From Bacteroidota bacterium (GTDB lineage: Bacteria > Bacteroidota > Bacteroidia > Bacteroidales > Paludibacteraceae): 26,077 nt of DNA. The DNA is taken from assembly GCA_023459355.1 (NCBI GenBank), contig JAEWUM010000041.1:1-26077 (forward strand), in the 5' to 3' direction. This document shows positions 1 through 5,824 of the stretch, one piece after another; position 1 is the first letter of the stretch, and each line of letters opens with the position of its first letter. Under the pieces are notes generated by a model. The model was given only the letters and a program-made list of their open reading frames with translations. It made no database searches and was not told where the DNA came from. A program made the position numbers and the translations under genes.

Positions 1-68
1 TACTCTTTAAATTTGACTCTACAACTTGCTTCGTCTGGGTATTGCGCAACAAAATTTAATAAATTCAT
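1..68 (-). CDS. IS1595-family transposase, 5' end only (partial)
   Basis: On the minus strand an ATG at 68-66 opens a frame that stays open to the window edge and reads MNLLNFVAQYPDEASCRVKF followed by KE. From memory of the family, this closely resembles the start of IS1595/ISXO2-type transposases, where a short MNLL-F---PDE-SC---FKE lead precedes a zinc ribbon. The zinc ribbon and the DDE-type catalytic core would lie left of the window. A TATCTTTG box on the same strand at 97-90 is a plausible promoter. Only 22 codons are visible, so the family call rests on this opening motif, and I cannot say whether the gene is intact. Confidence 0.6.
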   Translation of the reverse strand, partial: MNLLNFVAQYPDEASCRVKFKE

Positions 69-89
69 GCCGTTTCTGATTAGTTACTT

Positions 90-97
90 CAAAGATA
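90..97 (-). promoter_or_regulatory. Candidate -7 box of the transposase promoter
   Basis: Read on the minus strand this is TATCTTTG, an exact match to the Bacteroidota -7 consensus TAnnTTTG, 21 nt upstream of the transposase ATG. No good -33 TTG is seen at the usual spacing. Confidence 0.4.
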
Positions 98-189
98 ATC
101 ATTATAGGCGAAATATCGGATAATCATAAAATTAAATTAAAAAACACCAAAATTCTTTATACCACACGATTTGTTTAACCACCATCCTT

Positions 190-197
190 TAAATTTG
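190..197 (+). promoter_or_regulatory. Candidate -7 box for the AraC-type gene
   Basis: TAAATTTG matches TAnnTTTG and lies about 58 nt upstream of the ATG at 256. A TTTG at 170-173 could be the -33 element, but the 16-nt spacing is shorter than the usual 19-21, so the call is moderate. Confidence 0.4.
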
Positions 198-211
198 CAC
201 CTGAACAACCC

Positions 212-237
212 AAGGGGTTAAATCAAATTAACCCCTT
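212..237 (+). promoter_or_regulatory. Leader hairpin before the AraC-type gene
   Basis: AAGGGGTTAA and TTAACCCCTT form a perfect 10-bp stem around a 6-nt loop. The structure lies between the candidate promoter at 190 and the ATG at 256, inside the predicted 5' leader, and is followed by a T-rich stretch. It could act as an attenuator, an mRNA stability element, or a repressor/activator operator. The symmetry is direct observation; the role is inference. Confidence 0.45.
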
Positions 238-255
238 TATTAAACTTTTACAAAA

Positions 256-795
256 ATGAAAGAAAAATTAAGCTGTTCCAGTTTACAGGAAGAACTATGT
301 GCGTTTATGAAGCGCAACGCGATTAACTTTCCCGGCAACGATGCCCTGTTACAACAAATCACCCAACGAGTTTTAAATGCCATGCATGAGGCAGAACGCC
401 AAAAGTTGAGCCGTTTTTTGAGGCTTTTCAACAGACGTGTGAACACGCTCAGCCCGGAATTTACAAAAGTTATCCGCTACGACAGGCGCTTGATGAAAGC
501 TATGGAACACATCGAGAAAAATTTCGACAAGGAGTTGCCTTTGCCCTGGATGGCTGATTACGTGGGACTGGCGAAAGAAACTCTTTGCCGCATGTTCCAT
601 AGTCAACTATCGGTTACCTACACCACATATGTGAATAATATCCGGATCGAGAAGTCAATTCCCCTGTTGTTGTATTCAGATTATACCATCAGCGACATAG
701 CTTACCAGTGCGGGTTTAACAGCAATCACTATTTTAACCGGACATTCAGGAAGGTAAAAGGAGTGAGCCCGGGGGAGTTTAGAAAAGGAGAATAG
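256..795 (+). CDS. AraC-family transcription regulator, short form
   Basis: 179 residues. From about residue 78 to the end is a full AraC/XylS DNA-binding domain. The first helix-turn-helix is around LPWMADYVGLAKETLCRMF, and the second is in the stretch ISDIAYQCGFNSNHYFNRTF, followed by the family-typical GVSPGEFRK ending. Family members usually have about 280-300 residues with an N-terminal cupin or other sensing domain. Here only some 75 residues precede the DNA-binding domain, and they resemble the linker that normally follows the cupin (NAINFPGNDALLQQI). The sensing domain is therefore probably missing, either natively as in short AraC proteins or by truncation next to the IS1595-like element. 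An in-frame stop at 241-243 excludes an upstream extension. Target genes are not evident; the neighbours on the right are all convergent. Confidence 0.85.
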   Translation: MKEKLSCSSLQEELCAFMKRNAINFPGNDALLQQITQRVLNAMHEAERQKLSRFLRLFNRRVNTLSPEFTKVIRYDRRLMKAMEHIEKNFDKELPLPWMADYVGLAKETLCRMFHSQLSVTYTTYVNNIRIEKSIPLLLYSDYTISDIAYQCGFNSNHYFNRTFRKVKGVSPGEFRKGE

Positions 796-812
796 TTGAT
801 TAAAAACATGAA

Positions 813-878
813 AAACCCCGAATCAGCACGACCATTAATAGCTAAAATGCTATGTTGATTGTTGCCGATTCGGGGTTT
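813..878 (+). terminator. Terminator-like long hairpin after the AraC-type gene
   Basis: AAACCCCGAATC at 813-824 pairs perfectly with GATTCGGGGTTT at 867-878. The 42-nt interior holds a smaller ATAGC/GCTAT hairpin. The structure starts 17 nt after the stop codon and is followed by AAATTTTA, consistent with a terminator, though the loop is larger than typical. Confidence 0.55.
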
Positions 879-890
879 AAATTTTACTCC

Positions 891-1000
891 CTACGTAAAT
901 TCATTTTACGTCCTACATAAAATCATGTGACGTCCTACGTAAAATTACTTTATATACTACGTAAAATCATTTTAGTCACTACATAAAATGAATTTAATAT
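891..1000. repeat. Five 22-bp tandem repeats with internal dyad symmetry
   Basis: CTACRTAA occurs at 891, 913, 935, 957 and 979, exactly 22 bp apart each time. The unit reads approximately CTACGTAAAAT then CATTTTACGTC, so each unit is itself an imperfect inverted repeat (ACGTAAAAT/ATTTTACGT). Unit 1 is the most symmetric and unit 5 the most degenerate. The array sits in the convergent gap between the AraC-type gene and the GH108 gene. There is no spacer variation of the CRISPR kind. It could be a protein-binding array (two helical turns per unit), a REP-like element, or a replication/maintenance iteron array; nothing decides between these. Confidence 0.8.
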
Positions 1001-1019
1001 GCATAATTTTTCGTCTTAT

Positions 1020-1071
1020 ACTGGTTTAAGTAGACACTTTTGAACCAGTTATACTAAAAAAGTAGACACTT
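1020..1071. repeat. Hairpin plus paired AAGTAGACACTT motifs; possible solo insertion-sequence end
   Basis: ACTGGTT at 1020-1026 pairs with AACCAGT at 1043-1049, and an inner AAGT/ACTT pair closes the loop. The 12-mer AAGTAGACACTT occurs at 1028-1039 and again at 1060-1071. The second copy lies inside the 3' end of the GH108 reading frame and encodes part of its last residues. Read on the minus strand it is AAGTGTCTACTT, which I recall as similar to ends of some IS3/IS481-type elements. No transposase is present, so at most this is a remnant. Confidence 0.4.
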
Positions 1072-2061
1072 GCGAAAGAAGGGCGAAAACTTGTATGCTA
1101 AGAAGAAAACCGATAGTAGAATAAATGCTATTACAATCAAAAACAATTTTAATTTGAATGAATTGCAGGTTGGTTTTTCAATAGTTTGTTGTTGATTGGT
1201 AACTTGTGCGGTCGCATTGGAAACGCTTTCCAAAGCAAGTTCGTGTTGCTTGTTGGTTTTGATCTGGTGTACACTTTTGCGCATGTATATGCCTTTATTC
1301 GGCTTTAGAGAATCATGCAACAAAGCGGTAATTACAACCGGCAGACTGTCGGATGTAATTACCACGATTTCTTCCCAACTTGTTACTGTTTCTTGTTGAT
1401 TGTGCATTTTCGCGGAAACTTCTTGCTGTTCATTGGTATTTAATGTTGTTTCTTGTTGCGTTATAGCAACTTTGCCCAGTTGGGCGGTGGACTTACATCC
1501 ACCGCAACTGAGACTAACTACCAATAAAATCAATATACATGCAAATTTAAAATCAGCTAAACGGTTCAGCCACCCCTTACGAAAGCGATTATTTGCCGGT
1601 CGTGCTTTACAAATGCGTTCAATAAACGACTTACGTTCGCTTTTGAGTTTTTCGTACAACAGCTCCGGATTGGGATGCTCATTCACGGCTTGCAGGGTTT
1701 GATTGCCTACCATGCCATCGACTTTCACTCCCAGTACCTTTTGTGGTATGTTGATGCCGGCTTTGCCACTCATCCAAACCCAATCGACCAACAAGTTGGC
1801 GATGGATTGATTCCGGATATGGTCGGCTTGCCACCTGTCCCAATAAAAGGGTTTCAGAAAGCAATAGATTACATCGTGTTCGTTCAGCGCTTTCAAATCA
1901 GCTATATTAACTAATCCGTCCTTGTTCTTGTCAAATTCCGCTTCTATCAGTCTTTTTAATGTTACACCCATGTGGGTGGGACCACCTGCATCAGCAGGGT
2001 CATGCACGAATAATCCTTCCCATTTCAAGATCAATGGGGCTAATTTTCTTATATCTGCCAT
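1054..2061 (-). CDS. GH108-type muramidase (endolysin-like) fused to a membrane-anchored tail
   Basis: 335 residues. Residues 1-172 match glycoside hydrolase family 108: LILKWEGLFVHDPADAGG near the N-terminus holds the expected catalytic Glu (E15), then PTHMGVT and WDRW, with VDGMVGNQTLQAV and the NRFRKGWLNRL end typical of the C-terminal peptidoglycan-binding part. An EF-hand-like loop, DKNKDGLVNIAD (44-55), interrupts the catalytic part, as I recall for other Bacteroidota members. Unusually, the protein continues. Residues 172-190 are a hydrophobic segment ending in SLSCGGCKS, which looks like a lipoprotein signal; a Gln-rich stretch follows, then a transmembrane helix at about 305-325. The tail resembles a separate Rz/spanin-like membrane gene joined in frame. 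It is the last gene of the HU-HIG operon, 3 nt after the small membrane protein. It likely cleaves cell-wall glycan; prophage-derived lysis or a domesticated use are both possible. Confidence 0.75.
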   Translation of the reverse strand: MADIRKLAPLILKWEGLFVHDPADAGGPTHMGVTLKRLIEAEFDKNKDGLVNIADLKALNEHDVIYCFLKPFYWDRWQADHIRNQSIANLLVDWVWMSGKAGINIPQKVLGVKVDGMVGNQTLQAVNEHPNPELLYEKLKSERKSFIERICKARPANNRFRKGWLNRLADFKFACILILLVVSLSCGGCKSTAQLGKVAITQQETTLNTNEQQEVSAKMHNQQETVTSWEEIVVITSDSLPVVITALLHDSLKPNKGIYMRKSVHQIKTNKQHELALESVSNATAQVTNQQQTIEKPTCNSFKLKLFLIVIAFILLSVFFLAYKFSPFFRKCLLF

Positions 2062-2064
2062 CGC

Positions 2065-2313
2065 TCAAGCCCTCATTTTTACCTGGTGACTGATTTCGTC
2101 CAGCGTGTTCCTTTGTAGTTTCTGCAAATTCAGGATTTCATCCAACACGTTTTGTTGCCGTTCGATGATGCCATTGATGATGCGCACAAACCATTTCACA
2201 AAGAAGAAAAAAAGACTGGTTGAAAGGATGATATAAGAAGCTGCCGCCACGATCAGGAAGCCGAAGTCGGCAACCGAGTTGCCGACTTCTTGTAGATTCA
2301 TTGCTGTTTCCAT
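2065..2313 (-). CDS. Small holin-like membrane protein
   Basis: 82 residues from the chosen ATG at 2313 (METAMNLQEVGNSVADFG); a second ATG at 2301 is also possible. The longer frame up to 2412 would overlap the HU-HIG gene and has an uncharacteristic N-terminus. One strong transmembrane segment, about residues 16-38 (FGFLIVAAASYIILSTSLFF), is followed by WFVRIINGII and a coiled-coil-like Gln/Leu-rich tail (QQNVLDEILNLQKLQRNTL). It begins 35 nt after the HU-HIG stop and ends 3 nt before the muramidase start, so the three are almost certainly co-transcribed. Its position and shape suggest a holin or muramidase export partner. I recognise no named family. Confidence 0.65.
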   Translation of the reverse strand: METAMNLQEVGNSVADFGFLIVAAASYIILSTSLFFFFVKWFVRIINGIIERQQNVLDEILNLQKLQRNTLDEISHQVKMRA

Positions 2314-2348
2314 GATTTTTAAATCAATCAAACGAATGATTATCTGAA

Positions 2349-3044
2349 TCAAAACTGAATAACAGCATCTAAGGTTCCTGTCACCATTTCCTTGTTGTTT
2401 GGTGTCATGCACCGAATCATTACCGTGTATTCACCTGGTTCAAGCGCCGGAATGGTCACGTGGATTTCAGATGGTCTGATTCCGGAATAAATCGTAGCAC
2501 GGTATTCGACGGCAGGGTCGGCAACGGAAACGAAAAAGATTCCCTGTTTGGGGTCGGTTTTGTCAAATCGAAGATTAGTCCCCAAAACCCTTGCAGTTCC
2601 TCCGGGTATACCACTGGTATTGATTTCATCGGTTGCAGAATCAATAAACTGAAGAATCACAGGTGAAGTCTTCGATGCTGATACTTTAACCGGATCAATG
2701 AATGCATTCAAATATTGCACGCGTGTTCCGGCTGATGCTGATACTTTGATTTTATGCCGTGTTGGGTCAAAAAAATCGAGCTTATCGATGAATACGCCCG
2801 GAATACTGGAACGAAAACGGAACAAGGGAGTGGTAACGAAGTATCCTTTACCGAGATACCGAAGAATCAACTGGGTCATTTTCTCAAAATAGGCCAGGGC
2901 CTGTGGTCGGGTTAAACCGGTACCTTCAGCAACGATATCATCCAATAACTCATCTAAATCTACTGTTTTTACACTTGAAACAATAGCAACACAGTTTTTT
3001 CCATCTTTTGACATACGATTGTCAATTAAACAATACTTTAACAT
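2349..3044 (-). CDS. HU-HIG protein: HU/IHF-like domain plus Ig-like (DUF4469) domain
   Basis: 231 residues. Roughly residues 1-120 form the divergent HU/IHF-like domain typical of Bacteroidota: MLKYCLIDNRM start, VKTVDLDELLDDIVAEGTGLTR, LRYLGKGYFVTTPLFRFRSSIPG. About 125-231 form the Ig-like C-terminal domain (PVILQFIDSATDEINTSGIP, GGTARVLGTNLRF, LEPGEYTVMIRCM), known as DUF4469 or HIG. Canonical HU is about 90 residues and has a conserved DNA-binding arm that I do not see here. The family has been discussed as involved in biological conflict or chromosome functions; its exact job is unknown to me. It heads an operon with the holin-like protein and the muramidase, and a TACATTTG box lies 83 nt upstream. 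Function should be stated only as predicted nucleic-acid-associated. Confidence 0.85.
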   Translation of the reverse strand: MLKYCLIDNRMSKDGKNCVAIVSSVKTVDLDELLDDIVAEGTGLTRPQALAYFEKMTQLILRYLGKGYFVTTPLFRFRSSIPGVFIDKLDFFDPTRHKIKVSASAGTRVQYLNAFIDPVKVSASKTSPVILQFIDSATDEINTSGIPGGTARVLGTNLRFDKTDPKQGIFFVSVADPAVEYRATIYSGIRPSEIHVTIPALEPGEYTVMIRCMTPNNKEMVTGTLDAVIQF

Positions 3045-3127
3045 AATTAGTTGGTTTTAAAAAATTAATAATTAGATAAATGCAATCTACTTTTAGCATC
3101 TGATCAGAATGGGTGTTGATTACGATG

Positions 3128-3135
3128 CAAATGTA
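3128..3135 (-). promoter_or_regulatory. Candidate -7 box for the HU-HIG operon
   Basis: On the minus strand this reads TACATTTG followed by C, an exact TAnnTTTG match. It is about 83 nt upstream of the HU-HIG ATG, in the only gap (3045-3236) between this operon and the SRAP gene. The -33 region is not clear. Confidence 0.5.
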
Positions 3136-3213
3136 GGGGGTATTAAGCACATTAGATTGCACAATATTGTCCGATATGGGAACTATATTGACGAAGTGAG
3201 GGGAGGTTTTGGT

Positions 3214-3240
3214 AATTAAGAATTAAGAATTAAAAATTAA
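3214..3240. repeat. Short AATTAAG/AATTAAA tandem repeat after the SRAP gene
   Basis: Four heptamers in register (AATTAAG twice, then AATTAAA and a partial copy) run into the SRAP stop codon. This is a low-complexity AT-rich repeat with no assigned function. Confidence 0.5.
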
Positions 3241-3986
3241 AAGAGGGTTAACTGACTTTGATTGTTATTATCTACAGGGGTAAGTATTTCGGGTACATTG
3301 CGGTTGTTACGAGAATTATTCGCCATTTTTGAGATGGTATAAGCATCCATTTGCCTGTCATTATAAGGTTGAAACATAGATTGAATGGATGCTGCTGATG
3401 CATTTGGTTTGACCCATTGCGGTTCCTGACCATGATTAATAATCAGGGGCATTCTTTTTTTTGTATTATGAATTTCCGACATTAACGCGTTAGCAGGCGT
3501 AGTCAGGATGGAGAATGTCTTAATTTGTTTATTGGATTGCTTGTCGTGCCATATATTATAAACTCCTGCTAAGGAGAAAAATTCACTGTCGGTCGGTTGA
3601 ATGAAATAGGGTATTTTCTCCTTTCCCACTGTTTTCCACTCGAAGAAACCGGTAACGGGTATGATACATCGTTTGTCCAGGATGGATGCTTTGAAGGATG
3701 CTTTTTCGAAAATGGTTTCACTCACCGCATTCAGGGTGTTGTTGCGGTGCTGCATGGCTTTCTCATTGTCATGTATCCAATCGGGTATCAATCCCCAGTT
3801 GAAAAGTGCTATTTCATCCTGTATGATGACGGGTAGTTTAGGGAAAGAAAAGCCGCTGACAAAATAATAAGGTGTATATGCTGCTGTATCCTGAAAGTTG
3901 ATTTCAAGTTCCGACCGGAAAATCTCGCCATATACCTGGCCGATTTTCTCTATTTTCTCTGTCTTAACACTGACAGTAAAACACAT
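3237..3986 (-). CDS. SOS response-associated peptidase (SRAP; YedK/HMCES family)
   Basis: 249 residues. The family's self-processing and abasic-site crosslinking residue, Cys2, follows the initiator Met (MCFTVSV). The other active-site positions are visible: N86 in RNNTLNAVSET, E116 in GFFEWK, and H173 in EIHNTKKRMPLII. Known family members form a covalent thiazolidine link to abasic sites in single-stranded DNA, protecting forks. Length is close to the usual 220-250. The gene starts 3 nt after the umuD stop and is third in the umuC-umuD-SRAP operon, which fits a DNA-damage role. The start is unambiguous because Cys2 must follow Met1. Confidence 0.93.
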   Translation of the reverse strand: MCFTVSVKTEKIEKIGQVYGEIFRSELEINFQDTAAYTPYYFVSGFSFPKLPVIIQDEIALFNWGLIPDWIHDNEKAMQHRNNTLNAVSETIFEKASFKASILDKRCIIPVTGFFEWKTVGKEKIPYFIQPTDSEFFSLAGVYNIWHDKQSNKQIKTFSILTTPANALMSEIHNTKKRMPLIINHGQEPQWVKPNASAASIQSMFQPYNDRQMDAYTISKMANNSRNNRNVPEILTPVDNNNQSQLTLF

Positions 3987-3989
3987 TTT

Positions 3990-4412
3990 TTACAACTTTT
4001 TGATGACATGCGATACCACACCCCAGATTTGCAATTCCTGACCCTCCTTGATTTCTAACACCGGGAAGTCGGTATTTGTTGGAATAAGCAGACATTTATC
4101 CTTTTGTATTTTAACCCGCTTCACGGTAAATTCGCCATCCACGAAGCAAACCACAACGCGACCATCGGCATACGGGATACTCCTGTCGATGACCAGCAAA
4201 TCGCCATCTTCAAATTCATTCGACATGGAGGAACCATCCACCCTGGCATAGTAGGTAGCATCGGGATGCGCAGTGACATATTTGTTCAAATCAATCGTTT
4301 CCCGTAGAAAGTCACTGGCAGGCGAGGGGAACCCGGCCTTAACTGCACCCACGAACTGAATCCTTATTTCCGAATCCTGTTCTGCCGGATGTATGGATGT
4401 TTGCTTCTTCAT
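3990..4412 (-). CDS. umuD: UmuD-like S24 peptidase (translesion polymerase subunit)
   Basis: 140 residues, the normal UmuD length. The S24 Ser-Lys dyad is present: S62 in VDGSSMSNEFEDGDLLVID and K98 in GEFTVKRV. The predicted self-cleavage site is A26-G27 in KAGFPSPA, preceding the structured part, as in E. coli UmuD. There is no N-terminal helix-turn-helix, so it is not LexA or a phage repressor. Cleaved UmuD' would partner with UmuC to form an error-prone polymerase. Its ATG overlaps the umuC stop by 4 nt (ATGA-type overlap), so the two are translationally coupled. The order umuC then umuD is opposite to E. coli. Confidence 0.92.
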   Translation of the reverse strand: MKKQTSIHPAEQDSEIRIQFVGAVKAGFPSPASDFLRETIDLNKYVTAHPDATYYARVDGSSMSNEFEDGDLLVIDRSIPYADGRVVVCFVDGEFTVKRVKIQKDKCLLIPTNTDFPVLEIKEGQELQIWGVVSHVIKKL

Positions 4413-5659
4413 GGCTTTACCTTGATGATGTCGTTGATATTGGTGGTGAATTTCTTAGACAAACGTTCCTGCCTCATCTTATGCGTTTTCTTGTCCAGCG
4501 TTGAAACCCTCACTTTATCTCCAAACCGGGCATTGAGTTTATCCATGGCATCCATGAGCGAGCGGTGTTTGGGATTGCTGCTGTAAAACAAGGTAGGCTG
4601 ATACTCGTTTTTAGGAACAAAATCCATCAGGATTACCCCGGCCCGTTTATATCCGATGTTATCTTTAAATATCGATTTTAGTCCTGCCGTGGCAAACTGA
4701 ATGATTTCGATGGTTGAATCTGTAGGGAAGGGCAGTTTCACATGTACACTTCTGCCGTACTGCTCATGCTCTTCCCTGAAACGGTTAGAGGCAACAAACA
4801 CTTCGATGACATTACAGAGCGATTGTTGTTTCCGGAGTTTTTCGGCACAGGAGGATGCAAAGGTGCTTATTCGTTCCCTGAGTTGATCGTAACTTTTATA
4901 ATCGGACTCAAATGTTCGGGTAGTAGCAATGCTTTGTTTCTTTTCCAGCGCTTCCATGGCAATAACGGCCTTGCCATTCAGGTCGTCCTGCAAGCGTGCG
5001 CCCACTATGGTCATGTGTTTTTTCACCCACTGATTATCCAACTGACAAAAATCGAATGCCGTATTGACTCCCATAGCCCGCAGCTTTTTAGCATACTGCC
5101 GTCCCACGCCCCAGATGTCTTCCACGGGCAACCATTTTAACGCTTTCACTCGTTTTTCTTCCGAATCAATTACATAACAACCCTTTGTTCGTTCCGGAAA
5201 CTTTTTAGCAATTTTATTGGCTAACTTAGCAAGTGACTTCGTGGGGGCTATCCCTACTGATACGGGAATGCCTGTCCATTGCAGCACCTGTGTTCTCATG
5301 TTGATGCCATAGGTGTGTAAGTCAGTCAACATACCGGATAAATCCAGAAAACACTCATCGATGCTGTAAATCTCCTGATTGGGTGTATAGGTCGAAAGAA
5401 TATTCATCACCCGGTTGCTCATGTCGCCATACAATGCAAAGTTGGCTGAGAACACCTGTACCTTATGTTGCTCAAATAGCCGTTTGTGTTCAAATGCCGG
5501 TGCTCCCATGGGGATACCCAATGCCTTGGCTTCGTTGGAACGTGCAATCACGCACCCATCGTTATTGCTCAGTACAACAATAGGTTTGCCATTTAGCAAG
5601 GGGTTAAATACCCGTTCGCAGGAAGCATAGAAATTATTACAATCGACAAGTGCAAACAT
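4409..5659 (-). CDS. umuC: UmuC-like Y-family DNA polymerase V subunit
   Basis: 416 residues from the ATG at 5659, chosen because MFALVDCNNFYASCERVF is the canonical Y-family N-terminus; the 36 upstream in-frame codons cross the promoter and are not family-like. Metal-binding acidic residues are visible: D6 in LVDCNNFYASCE, and D101/E102 in IYSIDECFLDLSG. The helix-hairpin-helix region (WGVGRQYAKKLRAMGV) and the little-finger region (IATTRTFESDYKSYDQLRERI) follow, and the C-terminal part (TLFYSSNPKHRSLMDAMDKLN) is typical of UmuC. It performs translesion synthesis with UmuD'. It is first in a three-gene operon with umuD and SRAP. The promoter lies so close to the ATG that the mRNA may be leaderless. 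Confidence 0.93.
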   Translation of the reverse strand: MFALVDCNNFYASCERVFNPLLNGKPIVVLSNNDGCVIARSNEAKALGIPMGAPAFEHKRLFEQHKVQVFSANFALYGDMSNRVMNILSTYTPNQEIYSIDECFLDLSGMLTDLHTYGINMRTQVLQWTGIPVSVGIAPTKSLAKLANKIAKKFPERTKGCYVIDSEEKRVKALKWLPVEDIWGVGRQYAKKLRAMGVNTAFDFCQLDNQWVKKHMTIVGARLQDDLNGKAVIAMEALEKKQSIATTRTFESDYKSYDQLRERISTFASSCAEKLRKQQSLCNVIEVFVASNRFREEHEQYGRSVHVKLPFPTDSTIEIIQFATAGLKSIFKDNIGYKRAGVILMDFVPKNEYQPTLFYSSNPKHRSLMDAMDKLNARFGDKVRVSTLDKKTHKMRQERLSKKFTTNINDIIKVKP

Positions 5660-5664
5660 ATTTG

Positions 5665-5672
5665 CAAAGATA
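5665..5672 (-). promoter_or_regulatory. umuC promoter, -7 box, nearly leaderless
   Basis: On the minus strand TATCTTTG matches TAnnTTTG, with a TTG exactly 19 nt upstream as the -33 element. The box ends only 5 nt before the umuC ATG, so transcription would start at or next to the start codon. This is the best-formed promoter in the window. Confidence 0.65.
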
Positions 5673-5684
5673 AATAAACGATTA

Positions 5685-5700
5685 TATGTATCAATACATA
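5685..5700. promoter_or_regulatory. Palindrome overlapping the umuC -33 region (operator candidate)
   Basis: TATGTAT and ATACATA flank a central CA, giving a perfect 7+7 inverted repeat. It covers the TTG of the -33 element of the umuC promoter. The position suggests a repressor operator for DNA-damage control. No LexA-like gene is present in the window, so the binding protein is unknown. Confidence 0.5.
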
Positions 5701-5824
5701 CGTATCTAAATATTATCCCGGTTTTTGTGTTGCCTTCAATGCCTACCTGATTGGTAACTGATAACATCGAAATTGAAGTTATGATGTAAGGTTATTTTCG
5801 GGGAGCTGTTCAGGTAGATGGCTA

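Noticed and set aside
891..1000. CRISPR array
   Set aside because: The repeats abut with no unique spacers and the units vary; no cas gene is present.
2314..2412. Longer start of the holin-like gene at 2412
   Set aside because: It would overlap the HU-HIG coding end by over 60 nt and adds a polar, Cys-rich lead not suited to this protein.
2349..3044. Ordinary HU/IHF nucleoid protein
   Set aside because: The length and the C-terminal Ig-like domain place it in the HU-HIG group, not canonical HU.
1054..3044. Intact prophage
   Set aside because: Only a lysis-like trio is present; there is no capsid, tail, terminase or phage replication gene in the window.
3990..4412. LexA or phage repressor
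   Set aside because: It has the S24 peptidase domain and cleavage site but no N-terminal helix-turn-helix, and it is coupled to umuC.
5660..5767. Upstream start of umuC
   Set aside because: The extra 36 codons span the promoter and palindrome and precede the canonical MFALVDCNNFY start.
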